Positions 24,355 to 31,402 of a stretch of 64,000 nucleotides of DNA are shown here, piece after piece; position 1 is the stretch's first letter, and every line of letters begins with the position of its first letter. A program made the position numbers and the translations under genes. The DNA comes from CAIKZZ01 sp036742455. Its GTDB lineage: Bacteria > Pseudomonadota > Gammaproteobacteria > Steroidobacterales > Steroidobacteraceae. A model generated the notes under the pieces. That model worked only from the letters and a program-made list of their open reading frames with translations. It had not been told where the DNA came from and did no database searches. Location: positions 92,380 to 156,379 of the forward strand of contig DAINQU010000006.1 of assembly GCA_036742455.1 (NCBI GenBank), in the 5' to 3' direction.

Positions 24355-24825
24355 CTATTCCCGATGGTACGGGTGCCCTTTCAACAGACTGACCGCCCGG
24401 TACAGTTGTTCGGCTAAGAGAATTCGGACCAACCCGTGCGGAAACGTGAGCGCCGACAAGGACATCCGCTCGTCGGCACGCTCCAAGACGGGCGCAGCGA
24501 GGCCATCCGGCCCCCCGATCAGAAAGACCACATCGCGACCGTCCCGCTGCCGCGTTGCCCACCACCGCGACAGCGCTGGGGTATCGATGGCGCGCCCCGT
24601 CACGTCCAACGCGACCACCCAGGCGGATTTGGGGATCGCTTCGAGCATGCGCTCCCCTTCCTTTTGCGTTGCCCGCTCCCGAGCGCCTTGCGCGGTGCCG
24701 CGCGGCACCGCGACTTCAATCAGCTCGATCGGCGCCTCAGCGGTCAGTCGCCGGGCGTATTCCTGGTAACCCGCCTCAATCCAGGCAGGCAACCGGGTTC
24801 CCGCAGCAATCAACTTGAGGCGCAT
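24355..24825 (-). CDS. rlmH: 23S rRNA (pseudouridine1915-N3)-methyltransferase RlmH
   Basis: RlmH methylates pseudouridine 1915 in helix 69 of 23S rRNA on 70S ribosomes. The 156-residue SPOUT protein has the C-terminal trefoil-knot motifs FLIGGPDGL, LSALTFPHGLVRILLAEQLYRAVSLLKGHPYHRE, matching E. coli RlmH (155 residues). ATG 24825 is chosen; a longer frame reaching 24885 overlaps rsfS and has no homologous start. It follows rsfS by 4 nt, the standard order. Confidence 0.96.
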   Translation of the reverse strand: MRLKLIAAGTRLPAWIEAGYQEYARRLTAEAPIELIEVAVPRGTAQGARERATQKEGERMLEAIPKSAWVVALDVTGRAIDTPALSRWWATRQRDGRDVVFLIGGPDGLAAPVLERADERMSLSALTFPHGLVRILLAEQLYRAVSLLKGHPYHRE

Positions 24826-24829
24826 CGCC

Positions 24830-25372
24830 TCAGTTCGCCGGGCTGCGCTCCGCCGAGCGGACGTTCCACAGCTTTTCGAGCGCATAGAACTCGCGCACGC
24901 GCGGCAACATCACGTGGACGATCACGTCGCCAAGATCGACGAGCACCCACTCGCCTTCGCGCTCGCCCTCGACGCCCAAGGGGCGCTGACCGGCCTCGCG
25001 CGCCCGCTCCTGCACACGGGTCGCCAGCGACTTCACGTGACGGTCGGAGGTGCCCGACGCAATCACAATGGTGTCGGCCACATCGGTGACGCCACGCACG
25101 TCGAGCACCGTGATGTTTTGGCCCTTCATCTCGTCGAGCGCGGCCGCGACCACGTCCGCCAATCCTCGCTTCGCAGGCGCTTTGACCTTCGCGGCGGCCT
25201 TGGACTTCGCCGGGGCCTTGGATTTGGCCGGCGCCTTTTTCTTGGCAGCGGTCTTCTTCACGGTCTTCTTGGCTGCCGTCTTCGCAGCCGGTCGGACCGC
25301 CTTCTTCTTGGCAGGGGTCTTCGCGCGCGTCGATGCGGCGGCCTTTTTCTTGGCGGGTTTTTCGGCAGTCAT
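24830..25372 (-). CDS. rsfS: ribosomal silencing factor RsfS with an H1-like Lys/Ala/Pro N-terminal tail
   Basis: RsfS binds L14 and blocks subunit joining during starvation. Residues about 69-175 are a standard RsfS domain (GLADVVAAALDEMKGQNITVLDV, then IVIASGTSDRHVKSLATRV and GEWVLVDLGDVIVHVMLP). Ahead of it is a tail of about 68 residues made almost entirely of K, A, P, T and S, with PAKKKA, AAKKT and PAKSKA repeats, like the tails of H1-like proteins. The whole frame uses one ATG at 25372 overlapping the nadD stop as ATGA, and no other good start precedes the domain, so the tail is probably translated. Canonical RsfS proteins are about 105-120 residues. Function of the tail is unknown; RNA or rRNA binding is plausible. 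Confidence 0.92.
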   Translation of the reverse strand: MTAEKPAKKKAAASTRAKTPAKKKAVRPAAKTAAKKTVKKTAAKKKAPAKSKAPAKSKAAAKVKAPAKRGLADVVAAALDEMKGQNITVLDVRGVTDVADTIVIASGTSDRHVKSLATRVQERAREAGQRPLGVEGEREGEWVLVDLGDVIVHVMLPRVREFYALEKLWNVRSAERSPAN

Positions 25373-26067
25373 CCTCGTCCCACGTCCTTCCGGGCATAAC
25401 AGCCCGTATCCAGAATGATGCGCCGTACACCCTCGGGCATCAGGTAGCGCGGATCGCGTCCGGCACTGATGAGAGCGCGCACGTCGGTGGAGGAAATCTC
25501 CAGCTGCGTGACAGCGTGTATGTAAATGCGACCGGCCAAATGCTCGTGCAGGTCGCGCACCGTTCCGGTGCCGTGATCGACCAACAACTCACCCAACGGG
25601 CCCAGTGTGGGCGCATTCCAGCCGGGGCGGTGGGCAACCACGAGGTGCGCGAGCGTCAACAATTCACGCCAACGGTGCCACTTCGGCAGGCCGAGAAATG
25701 CGTCCATCCCGATGATCAGGCAGAGCGGTCGATCCGGATATTCCGCGCGCAGATCCGAGAGCGTTTCGACCGAATAGGAGGGGCCCGCTTTGCGGACTTC
25801 CCGATCATCGACCGTGAACCCGGGTTGGCCGGCGACCGCGGCCCGCACCATCGCGAGGCGCTGATCATTATCGGCAAACGTACCGCTGCGATGCGGCGGA
25901 CTGCCCGCGGGCATGAAGCGGATTTCGGGCAAGCGCAGGATCTCAAGGAGCTCGTACGCAGTGCGCAGATGACCGTAATGGATCGGATCGAAGGTACCTC
26001 CAAAGATACCCATCGGCCCAGACGACGCGTCCACGGGAGAGACGCTGGTAGCAGGCGAGTTCGACAT
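25369..26067 (-). CDS. nadD: nicotinate-nucleotide adenylyltransferase
   Basis: NadD transfers AMP to nicotinate mononucleotide in NAD synthesis. The 232-residue product shows GIFGGTFDPIHYGHL near residue 21 (with the HXGH-type nucleotide-binding motif), MPAGSPPHR, LCLIIGMDAFLGLPKWHRW and EISSTDVRAL (the ISSTXXR motif). The ATG at 26067 gives about 19 non-conserved lead residues; a longer frame overlapping holA is rejected. Its stop overlaps the rsfS ATG, and it follows holA by 5 nt. Confidence 0.96.
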   Translation of the reverse strand: MSNSPATSVSPVDASSGPMGIFGGTFDPIHYGHLRTAYELLEILRLPEIRFMPAGSPPHRSGTFADNDQRLAMVRAAVAGQPGFTVDDREVRKAGPSYSVETLSDLRAEYPDRPLCLIIGMDAFLGLPKWHRWRELLTLAHLVVAHRPGWNAPTLGPLGELLVDHGTGTVRDLHEHLAGRIYIHAVTQLEISSTDVRALISAGRDPRYLMPEGVRRIILDTGCYARKDVGRG

Positions 26068-26072
26068 CCCGC

Positions 26073-27086
26073 TCAGCCTGACCGATTTCGGCCTGCGATG
26101 CAAAATTCCGTTGCGATACGCGTGACTTCGCCCCACGCCTCGCCCTTTCCGGCGCCTTTGGCCAGGCCGTCCGCGCGCGCAGCGGCCGTCAGCAGTTCCA
26201 GCGCCACCGCACGCGGGACGCGTTGCGCCGCACGCGCCAACAGGGTCGACCGACGCCGACCGCCCCGACGCAGGCGCATCGGGCTCTGGTAACCGGCATT
26301 GCCGCCGTTCCACTGCAGCACCGAGCGTATTTCCTCCGCGATACACCAGAGCACGAGCGGCAACCCCTCGCCATCGGCGGCCAAGCCGTCGAGGATACGA
26401 ACGGTGCGCGGCGCATCGCCCGCAAGCAGCGCTTCACCCAATTGGAACACGTGATAGCGCGCGCTGTTGGCGACCGAGTCGGCCACGGTCTCCGCGGAGA
26501 CGGGGCCGGCGCCGGCAAGGAGACGGAGCAATTCGATTTCCTGATGCGCCGCCACCAAATTGCCTTCGCAACGCTCCGCGAGCAATTGGACGGCATCCGG
26601 GTCTGGCTCCAAACCGACCCGGCGCATACGCCCCTCCAACCAACCGGGCAGTTGCTCGGGCAGCAACTGCTCGGCATCGACACAGTGCCCGCGTTTTTCG
26701 AAGGCCTGTACCCAGGCGTTGGAGCGATCGCCGTATTCAATCTTGTCAGTGATGACCAGTAAGAGGACGTCGGGTGATGGATCCTCGACCGCCGCGATCA
26801 AGGCCTTCGCGCCCTCCGTTCCTGGCTTCGGACTCATCAGGCGCAATTCCACAATGCGCTGCTCGGCAAAGAGCGACATCGCGCGCAACGACCCGTGTAG
26901 CTCCACCCAGTCGAATCCGCGCTCCACGAAATGCACCTCACGCCCGGCGTAGCCGTGCGCGCGGGCCCGAGCGCGAATCGCATCGCACGCCTCGCCAACG
27001 AGCAGAGGCTCATCCCCCGCCACCAACCACGCCGAGGCGGGAGGGCCGTCGAGTGCGCGCGCAAGGGTCTCCGGAACGAGTCGCAT
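26073..27086 (-). CDS. holA: DNA polymerase III subunit delta
   Basis: HolA is the wrench subunit of the clamp loader, opening the beta clamp. The 337-residue product has the family N terminus (WLVAGDEPLLVGEACDAIRARA, near residue 20) and the FEKRGHCVDAEQLLPEQLPGWL segment. The conserved AERCEGNLVAAHQEIELLRLL region lies near residue 170, and a helical collar domain follows. Length matches E. coli (343). The ATG at 27086 shares one base with the stop of the S10 peptidase gene (TGATG). In most gammaproteobacteria holA directly follows lptE; here four genes intervene. Confidence 0.94.
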   Translation of the reverse strand: MRLVPETLARALDGPPASAWLVAGDEPLLVGEACDAIRARARAHGYAGREVHFVERGFDWVELHGSLRAMSLFAEQRIVELRLMSPKPGTEGAKALIAAVEDPSPDVLLLVITDKIEYGDRSNAWVQAFEKRGHCVDAEQLLPEQLPGWLEGRMRRVGLEPDPDAVQLLAERCEGNLVAAHQEIELLRLLAGAGPVSAETVADSVANSARYHVFQLGEALLAGDAPRTVRILDGLAADGEGLPLVLWCIAEEIRSVLQWNGGNAGYQSPMRLRRGGRRRSTLLARAAQRVPRAVALELLTAAARADGLAKGAGKGEAWGEVTRIATEFCIAGRNRSG

Positions 27087-28651
27087 CAGTGTGCCGAATT
27101 GGCCCGAATGAACGCCGCGGTGCTCTGAGAGAGCGCCGCCAGCGACGGCTCGTTCAGATAAACCATATGTCCCGTCGGGTAGAAGTGCATCGAAATGTTG
27201 CCCGCCAGCGCGTCCGGGATGGGCAGGTGATTCAACTCGTATTTGGCGCTGAAATACGGGGTACCGAGATCGTAATAGCCGCCGTGCATCAGCACCTTGA
27301 GGTTCGGGTTTTGCTTCATCGCAGCGGCCAGGTCGAGCATGACATTGGCCGATTGCGCGGATTTCTGGCCCGTGCCCGGGGGCGCGTGCTGCATATCCCA
27401 CGACGGCAACCCACCCATGTACTTGTACGTGCGGCCTTCCCCGAAATGCAGCTCGCGGCGCACGTAGTCGTTAAAGAGGGCCACATAGGGCGCCGCAATC
27501 GAGGCGATCATCGGATCGTAACTGGCTTCGCGCCCCACCGGATCCATCGCGGGCCCCGTGTAGCGCGTGTCGAGACGGCCGGTCGTGGAGTCGCCCAAGA
27601 TCTGTTGATCGAACATGCCCACGTTCAGACGCAGATTTGCTTTGTCGAGGTACTCCGGCGCGATGCCGGTGTAGTCGTGCAGTTTGGCGATGATCGCGCG
27701 GCGACGTTCGGCCGACAGGTCACGGCCTGCAACGAGCGCCGGCAGGTACTCGTTCAACGCAAAACGCTCCACCTCGGCCAAGAACGGCTCGAGTTGATCC
27801 GGGCGGTTCGCGAGCTTGTGGTGGTACCACGCGGTGGCCGCGTACGACGGCAGGGCGAGCGCATACGGCTGCTCCACACCCGGATTGAGTTCCGGGCTGT
27901 CCGCGCTGTTGTCGAAGGACAGGATTTGCGACAGCAAGACGACGCCGTTCAACTCGACCGCGCGCTCAGTGAGCAAATTGGCCAACACCGCGGAGCGCGT
28001 GGTGCCGTAGCTCTCACCAAAGATGAATTTCGGCGAGTTCCAGCGACCGTGGGAGGAGAGGAACTTCACAATGAAATTCGCGAACGCGCGGCCGTCTTCG
28101 TCGATACCTAAGAAGGCCTTTTCCTTATCGGCACCGCGCAGATAACCAAAGCCGGTGTACGGCGCGTCGATGAACACCAAATCGGTATCGCCGAGCAGCG
28201 TGTGCGCGTTGTCGACGAGCCGGTAGGGAGCGGCTGAGCCGTGCGCAGCATCGGCCGCCACCACGCGCTTGGGACCTAAGGCGCCCATGTGCAGCCAGAT
28301 CGTCGCCGAGCCCGGTCCGCCGTTGTAGACAAAGGTGATCGGCCGACGCGGGTCCGGCTCCTTGCCGAGGAAGTAGGCGACGTAGGACATCGCGGCCGAC
28401 GGCGGGGCGGGCGGGGCCTTCTCGCCGCTCGGGACCGGATCGGCGTCGATCGGATCCTTCACGTGGACCACAAGCAACCCGGCTTCCGTCTGATAGTTGA
28501 GCGCGCGTCCGCCCGCCGTGATGCTGCCCGAGGACTTGGCGACCTCGTCCGCCGGCACCGCCGTGGGGGCGGTCGGGGGCGAGCCATCGGCCCGCGCAGC
28601 GCTGACGCCCGCCAGCAAGCAAACAGTCAGTAGGAGAGACGTGCGTTTCAT
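27086..28651 (-). CDS. secreted S10-family serine carboxypeptidase
   Basis: This 521-residue protein has a clear signal peptide (MKRTSLLLTVCLLAGVSAARA, cleavage near residue 21). It then has an S10-type alpha/beta-hydrolase domain with the oxyanion strand YNGGPGSATIWLHMGALGP, nucleophile Ser in FGESYGTTR (near residue 220), Asp in GYYDLGTPY and His in PTGHMVY near the C terminus. S10 carboxypeptidases remove C-terminal residues from peptides at acid pH; here it is presumably periplasmic. It sits between the BtuF-like gene and holA, outside the usual gene order. An ATG at 28651 is chosen over a TTG 9 nt upstream. Confidence 0.88.
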   Translation of the reverse strand: MKRTSLLLTVCLLAGVSAARADGSPPTAPTAVPADEVAKSSGSITAGGRALNYQTEAGLLVVHVKDPIDADPVPSGEKAPPAPPSAAMSYVAYFLGKEPDPRRPITFVYNGGPGSATIWLHMGALGPKRVVAADAAHGSAAPYRLVDNAHTLLGDTDLVFIDAPYTGFGYLRGADKEKAFLGIDEDGRAFANFIVKFLSSHGRWNSPKFIFGESYGTTRSAVLANLLTERAVELNGVVLLSQILSFDNSADSPELNPGVEQPYALALPSYAATAWYHHKLANRPDQLEPFLAEVERFALNEYLPALVAGRDLSAERRRAIIAKLHDYTGIAPEYLDKANLRLNVGMFDQQILGDSTTGRLDTRYTGPAMDPVGREASYDPMIASIAAPYVALFNDYVRRELHFGEGRTYKYMGGLPSWDMQHAPPGTGQKSAQSANVMLDLAAAMKQNPNLKVLMHGGYYDLGTPYFSAKYELNHLPIPDALAGNISMHFYPTGHMVYLNEPSLAALSQSTAAFIRANSAH

Positions 28652-28720
28652 GGCAGACAACCTCAGTAAGACGACGGGTGCGGCAGTCTCACACCCTAGC
28701 GAGTGGGCGGCAAGCGCCGC

Positions 28721-29551
28721 TCAGTGCTTGCGTGCGCGCAGGGCCGCGAGCCCCTCGCACAGCCGCCGCGTCCCCTCGACCAGGCGAGGCCCCATCCGGT
28801 TCACGAGGTCGGGATTGAGGCTCAGGACCGCGCCCGAGCGCAGCGCGGGCAGTGGCACGTGGGCGTTCCAACGTGCCACCCAGTCCGCATTCTCCGCCTC
28901 GGTCCCGGTGAGGACGAGGACGTCCGGATGGCGGGCCAGCACCGCCTCCTCGTTCACCGCGACCGCGCTCGGGACCTGGTCCGCGAAGATATTGTCGGCG
29001 CCGCAGACCCCGAGCATCTCGGTCGCGACATGCCGCCCGCCGAGGGTGTACAACGGGGCGCTCCAGACCTGCCAAAATACTCGCAGACGCCGTTCGCCCG
29101 CGTAGCGGCTTCTCAATTGCGCGAGGTCGGCGCGCAGTCGTGCCGCCGCCGCGTTGGCCTCGCCCTGCGTCCCGAAGCGTTGACCGAGCCGCTCCACTTC
29201 CGCCGGCACATCGTCCAAGGAGTGCTCTTCCAAGGCCAGCACCGGCACATGCAACCGGTCGATCAACGCCCGCTCCGCTGCCGGTTGACCGTCCGCCCAG
29301 ACCAAGACCAGGTCCGGCTTGAGCGCCAACAAGCGCTCCGGATCAATGTGTTGCACGTCGCCCACCCGCGGTATGCGGCGCGCAGCCGGCGGATAGTCAC
29401 TCGTATCGAGCGTACCCACAATGCGATCACCGGCGCCCGCGGCGTAGACGAGTTCCGTCAGGTGCGGCGCCAACGTGACGATACGCTGCGGCGGCGTCGC
29501 GCCCGCGGCAAGGCTGATGCCGAACAGACCGCCCCACAGTGCGCGGATCAC
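28721..29551 (-). CDS. periplasmic cobalamin/metal-complex-binding protein (BtuF-like)
   Basis: The 276-residue protein has a signal-like N terminus (LWGGLFGISLAAGA) and a helical-backbone substrate-binding fold of the BtuF/FhuD type. It includes RIVTLAPHLTELVYAAGAGDRIVGT at about residue 23, GDVQHIDPERLLALKPDLVLVW and PDVLVLTG. BtuF feeds vitamin B12 to the BtuCD transporter; no permease or ATPase gene is in this window, so ligand and partner are uncertain. GTG at 29551 overlaps the upstream lipoprotein gene stop as GTGA. A 69-nt gap separates it from the S10 gene. Confidence 0.85.
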   Translation of the reverse strand: MIRALWGGLFGISLAAGATPPQRIVTLAPHLTELVYAAGAGDRIVGTLDTSDYPPAARRIPRVGDVQHIDPERLLALKPDLVLVWADGQPAAERALIDRLHVPVLALEEHSLDDVPAEVERLGQRFGTQGEANAAAARLRADLAQLRSRYAGERRLRVFWQVWSAPLYTLGGRHVATEMLGVCGADNIFADQVPSAVAVNEEAVLARHPDVLVLTGTEAENADWVARWNAHVPLPALRSGAVLSLNPDLVNRMGPRLVEGTRRLCEGLAALRARKH

Positions 29552-30420
29552 GGCGTGGCTCCGACGAACTGTTCGATTCGAGCGACCACCGGATCGTCGT
29601 GACGATACGGGCGCGCGAGACGCCGCAAGATCGTCGAGTGATCGTCGTGCTCGAGCACCAGCGTTTCCACCGGCACGCCCGCTGAGCGCAAGCGGTTGGC
29701 CAACGCATCCGTGTTGCGCGGCAGCACTGTCGTATCGGCCAGCCCCTGCAGCAGCAAGGACGGCGCACTGGCGCTGGAGACTGCATTCACCGGTTGTGAG
29801 TCCGGATACCGCTCGGGCGGCCCGAAGTACTCCTTCAGGTAATCGTCCGTGATCGGCAAGAAATCATACGGCCCGGCCAAGCCGATAAAACCCTGCACGG
29901 GTTCGGCCCCGAGCGCGCGCAAATGGGACGGGTCGAGCGCGACCAAGGCCGCCAATTCGGCGCCGGCCGAATGCCCCATCAAGTAGATCCGTCGCGGATC
30001 CGCGCCCACGCGCGCGGCATCGCGCTGCAATTGGGCGACGGCCGTCGCGACGTCCTGCACGGACTCGGCAAGATGGGCTTGCGGATACAGGCGGTAATTG
30101 ATCACGGCCACCACCGCACCCCGCTCTGCCAACCCCGCACCGACGAACCGGTACAGATCTTTCGAGCCCCAATACCAACTGCCGCCGTGCACGAACACGA
30201 TCAGCGGGCGCTCGGCCGTCGACTCCGCGCGCGGTCGATACACGTCGAGGCGTTGCCGTGGCGCCGACCCATACGCAACATCGTGCTGCACGTGTACCGC
30301 CGGGTTGACCAGATCGGCGCTGCTGGCCAAGCGCAGCAAACCGGTCGACGTGCAGGCGCTAAGACCCGCGAGCACGCAGAGCAGCCCCCACCAGCGACCC
30401 GTGCCCCAGAGACCTTTCAT
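29548..30420 (-). CDS. alpha/beta-hydrolase lipoprotein (carboxylesterase/BD-FAE-like)
   Basis: The 290-residue protein begins with a signal peptide ending in a lipobox (AGLSAC, Cys near residue 23), so it is predicted to be lipid-anchored. The hydrolase domain has the oxyanion motif FVHGGSWYWGSK, nucleophile elbow LMGHSAGAE, an acidic residue in LLLQGLADTTVLP and His in HDDHSTIL. This resembles esterases or lipases of the BD-FAE/kynurenine formamidase group; the natural substrate is unknown. ATG 30420 overlaps the upstream HEXXH gene as ATGA. A longer frame would remove the N-terminal signal and is rejected. Confidence 0.82.
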   Translation of the reverse strand: MKGLWGTGRWWGLLCVLAGLSACTSTGLLRLASSADLVNPAVHVQHDVAYGSAPRQRLDVYRPRAESTAERPLIVFVHGGSWYWGSKDLYRFVGAGLAERGAVVAVINYRLYPQAHLAESVQDVATAVAQLQRDAARVGADPRRIYLMGHSAGAELAALVALDPSHLRALGAEPVQGFIGLAGPYDFLPITDDYLKEYFGPPERYPDSQPVNAVSSASAPSLLLQGLADTTVLPRNTDALANRLRSAGVPVETLVLEHDDHSTILRRLARPYRHDDPVVARIEQFVGATP

Positions 30421-30917
30421 GTGCGCAGCCGTCCGGTGGGTTGCCCGTGTGGATCGATCAGATCGTGTGCGCGCAGCCACGCCCGTTCCGAGGCCGTCTC
30501 CTGTTCAAACCAAGCGCGAGTCGAACCGAGCCGGAAGGTGTAACCCCACGCATCCATATCGGCCATCACGCGGTGCGAACCGACGCCTGGTAGGGCCTCG
30601 GCCAACAGGATCTGCAGGTAGCACACCGCGTTTTCCTCGTCGTAGTCACCGCCCGCGTCCGTCAGCAGCGATCGACGGCGCTGGCTGTCCATGCAGATCG
30701 TGTGACAGGCTTCGTGTAAGGCCGAGTGCACGGGTGTGTCATCGCGGACATAGAGCGTCGTCGCAATGATGCCGGCCTCCGGTGCACCCCAGTAACTGCC
30801 CGGGATGTCCGCACCACGCTCAACGAGGACCGTAGCCAGCCCGTAGGGCGCGAACAAGCGCGCCAGCGGCGCAAGTCCGATCGCCGCGACCGGCAAGACG
30901 TCGGCCGCGTCGGTCAC
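30417..30917 (-). CDS. conserved hypothetical protein with an HEXXH motif
   Basis: I cannot name this 166-residue protein. It has no signal peptide and a VHSALHEACHTICMD segment (HEXXH, about residues 68-72). Thirty residues on comes GGDYDEENAVCYLQILLAEAL, which could supply a third metal ligand, a zincin-like arrangement. The HEACH context loosely recalls EpmC (elongation factor P hydroxylase), but the rest does not match, so this is only a possibility. It starts with GTG overlapping the lptE stop (GTGA) and ends overlapping the esterase start (ATGA), so it is translated with its neighbours. Confidence 0.7.
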   Translation of the reverse strand: MTDAADVLPVAAIGLAPLARLFAPYGLATVLVERGADIPGSYWGAPEAGIIATTLYVRDDTPVHSALHEACHTICMDSQRRRSLLTDAGGDYDEENAVCYLQILLAEALPGVGSHRVMADMDAWGYTFRLGSTRAWFEQETASERAWLRAHDLIDPHGQPTGRLRT

Positions 30918-31402
30918 GGCGTAATGGCCGCCAATCGCCGCATGACGAGACCCGCCAGATCGCGCGCCAAAGCCAAGCGTATGGCCCCCTGTTCCTGCTC
31001 TTTCGCCAAGATCGCGGTCGTATCAAAACTGTAGTCGCGGGACAGTTCGAGGCGGCTCGGCGCGATGACCTCCTGTCCCGCCACCAGCACCCGATACCGG
31101 ATGGCGTAAAACACTTCGTATTCGGTCGGTGTGTTGTTGGCAGACACCGACAGCACGCGTTGCGTCGGTTGATCGTCGAGGACTTCGACCACCGCACCCG
31201 GCCCCGACCCTTCCAGCACCGTCGCACCGGCAGCCGACAGCGACTCGACCAAGGCCCGATGGAAATCCGTGTAGCGATTCGATGCGACAACCCGCGTCGT
31301 CTGAAACGCCGGCGGCAGTGGCGCGCTGCCCTGCAAATGGAAGCCGCAGCCCGTCAGGGCCACGACCAGCAGGCACGCGATCCACGACCGCCCGCGGCTC
31401 AC
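30914..31402 (-). CDS. lptE: LPS-assembly lipoprotein LptE
   Basis: LptE plugs the LptD barrel and helps insert lipopolysaccharide in the outer membrane. The 162-residue product has a signal peptide with lipobox VALTGCGFHLQG (Cys near residue 19), and the GCGFHLRG-like motif is diagnostic. Strands TTRVVASNRYTDFHRAL and the YEVFYAIRYRVLVAGQ segment fit the family. The GTG at 31402 overlaps the leuS stop as GTGA, matching the conserved leuS-lptE order. Confidence 0.94.
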   Translation of the reverse strand: MSRGRSWIACLLVVALTGCGFHLQGSAPLPPAFQTTRVVASNRYTDFHRALVESLSAAGATVLEGSGPGAVVEVLDDQPTQRVLSVSANNTPTEYEVFYAIRYRVLVAGQEVIAPSRLELSRDYSFDTTAILAKEQEQGAIRLALARDLAGLVMRRLAAITP

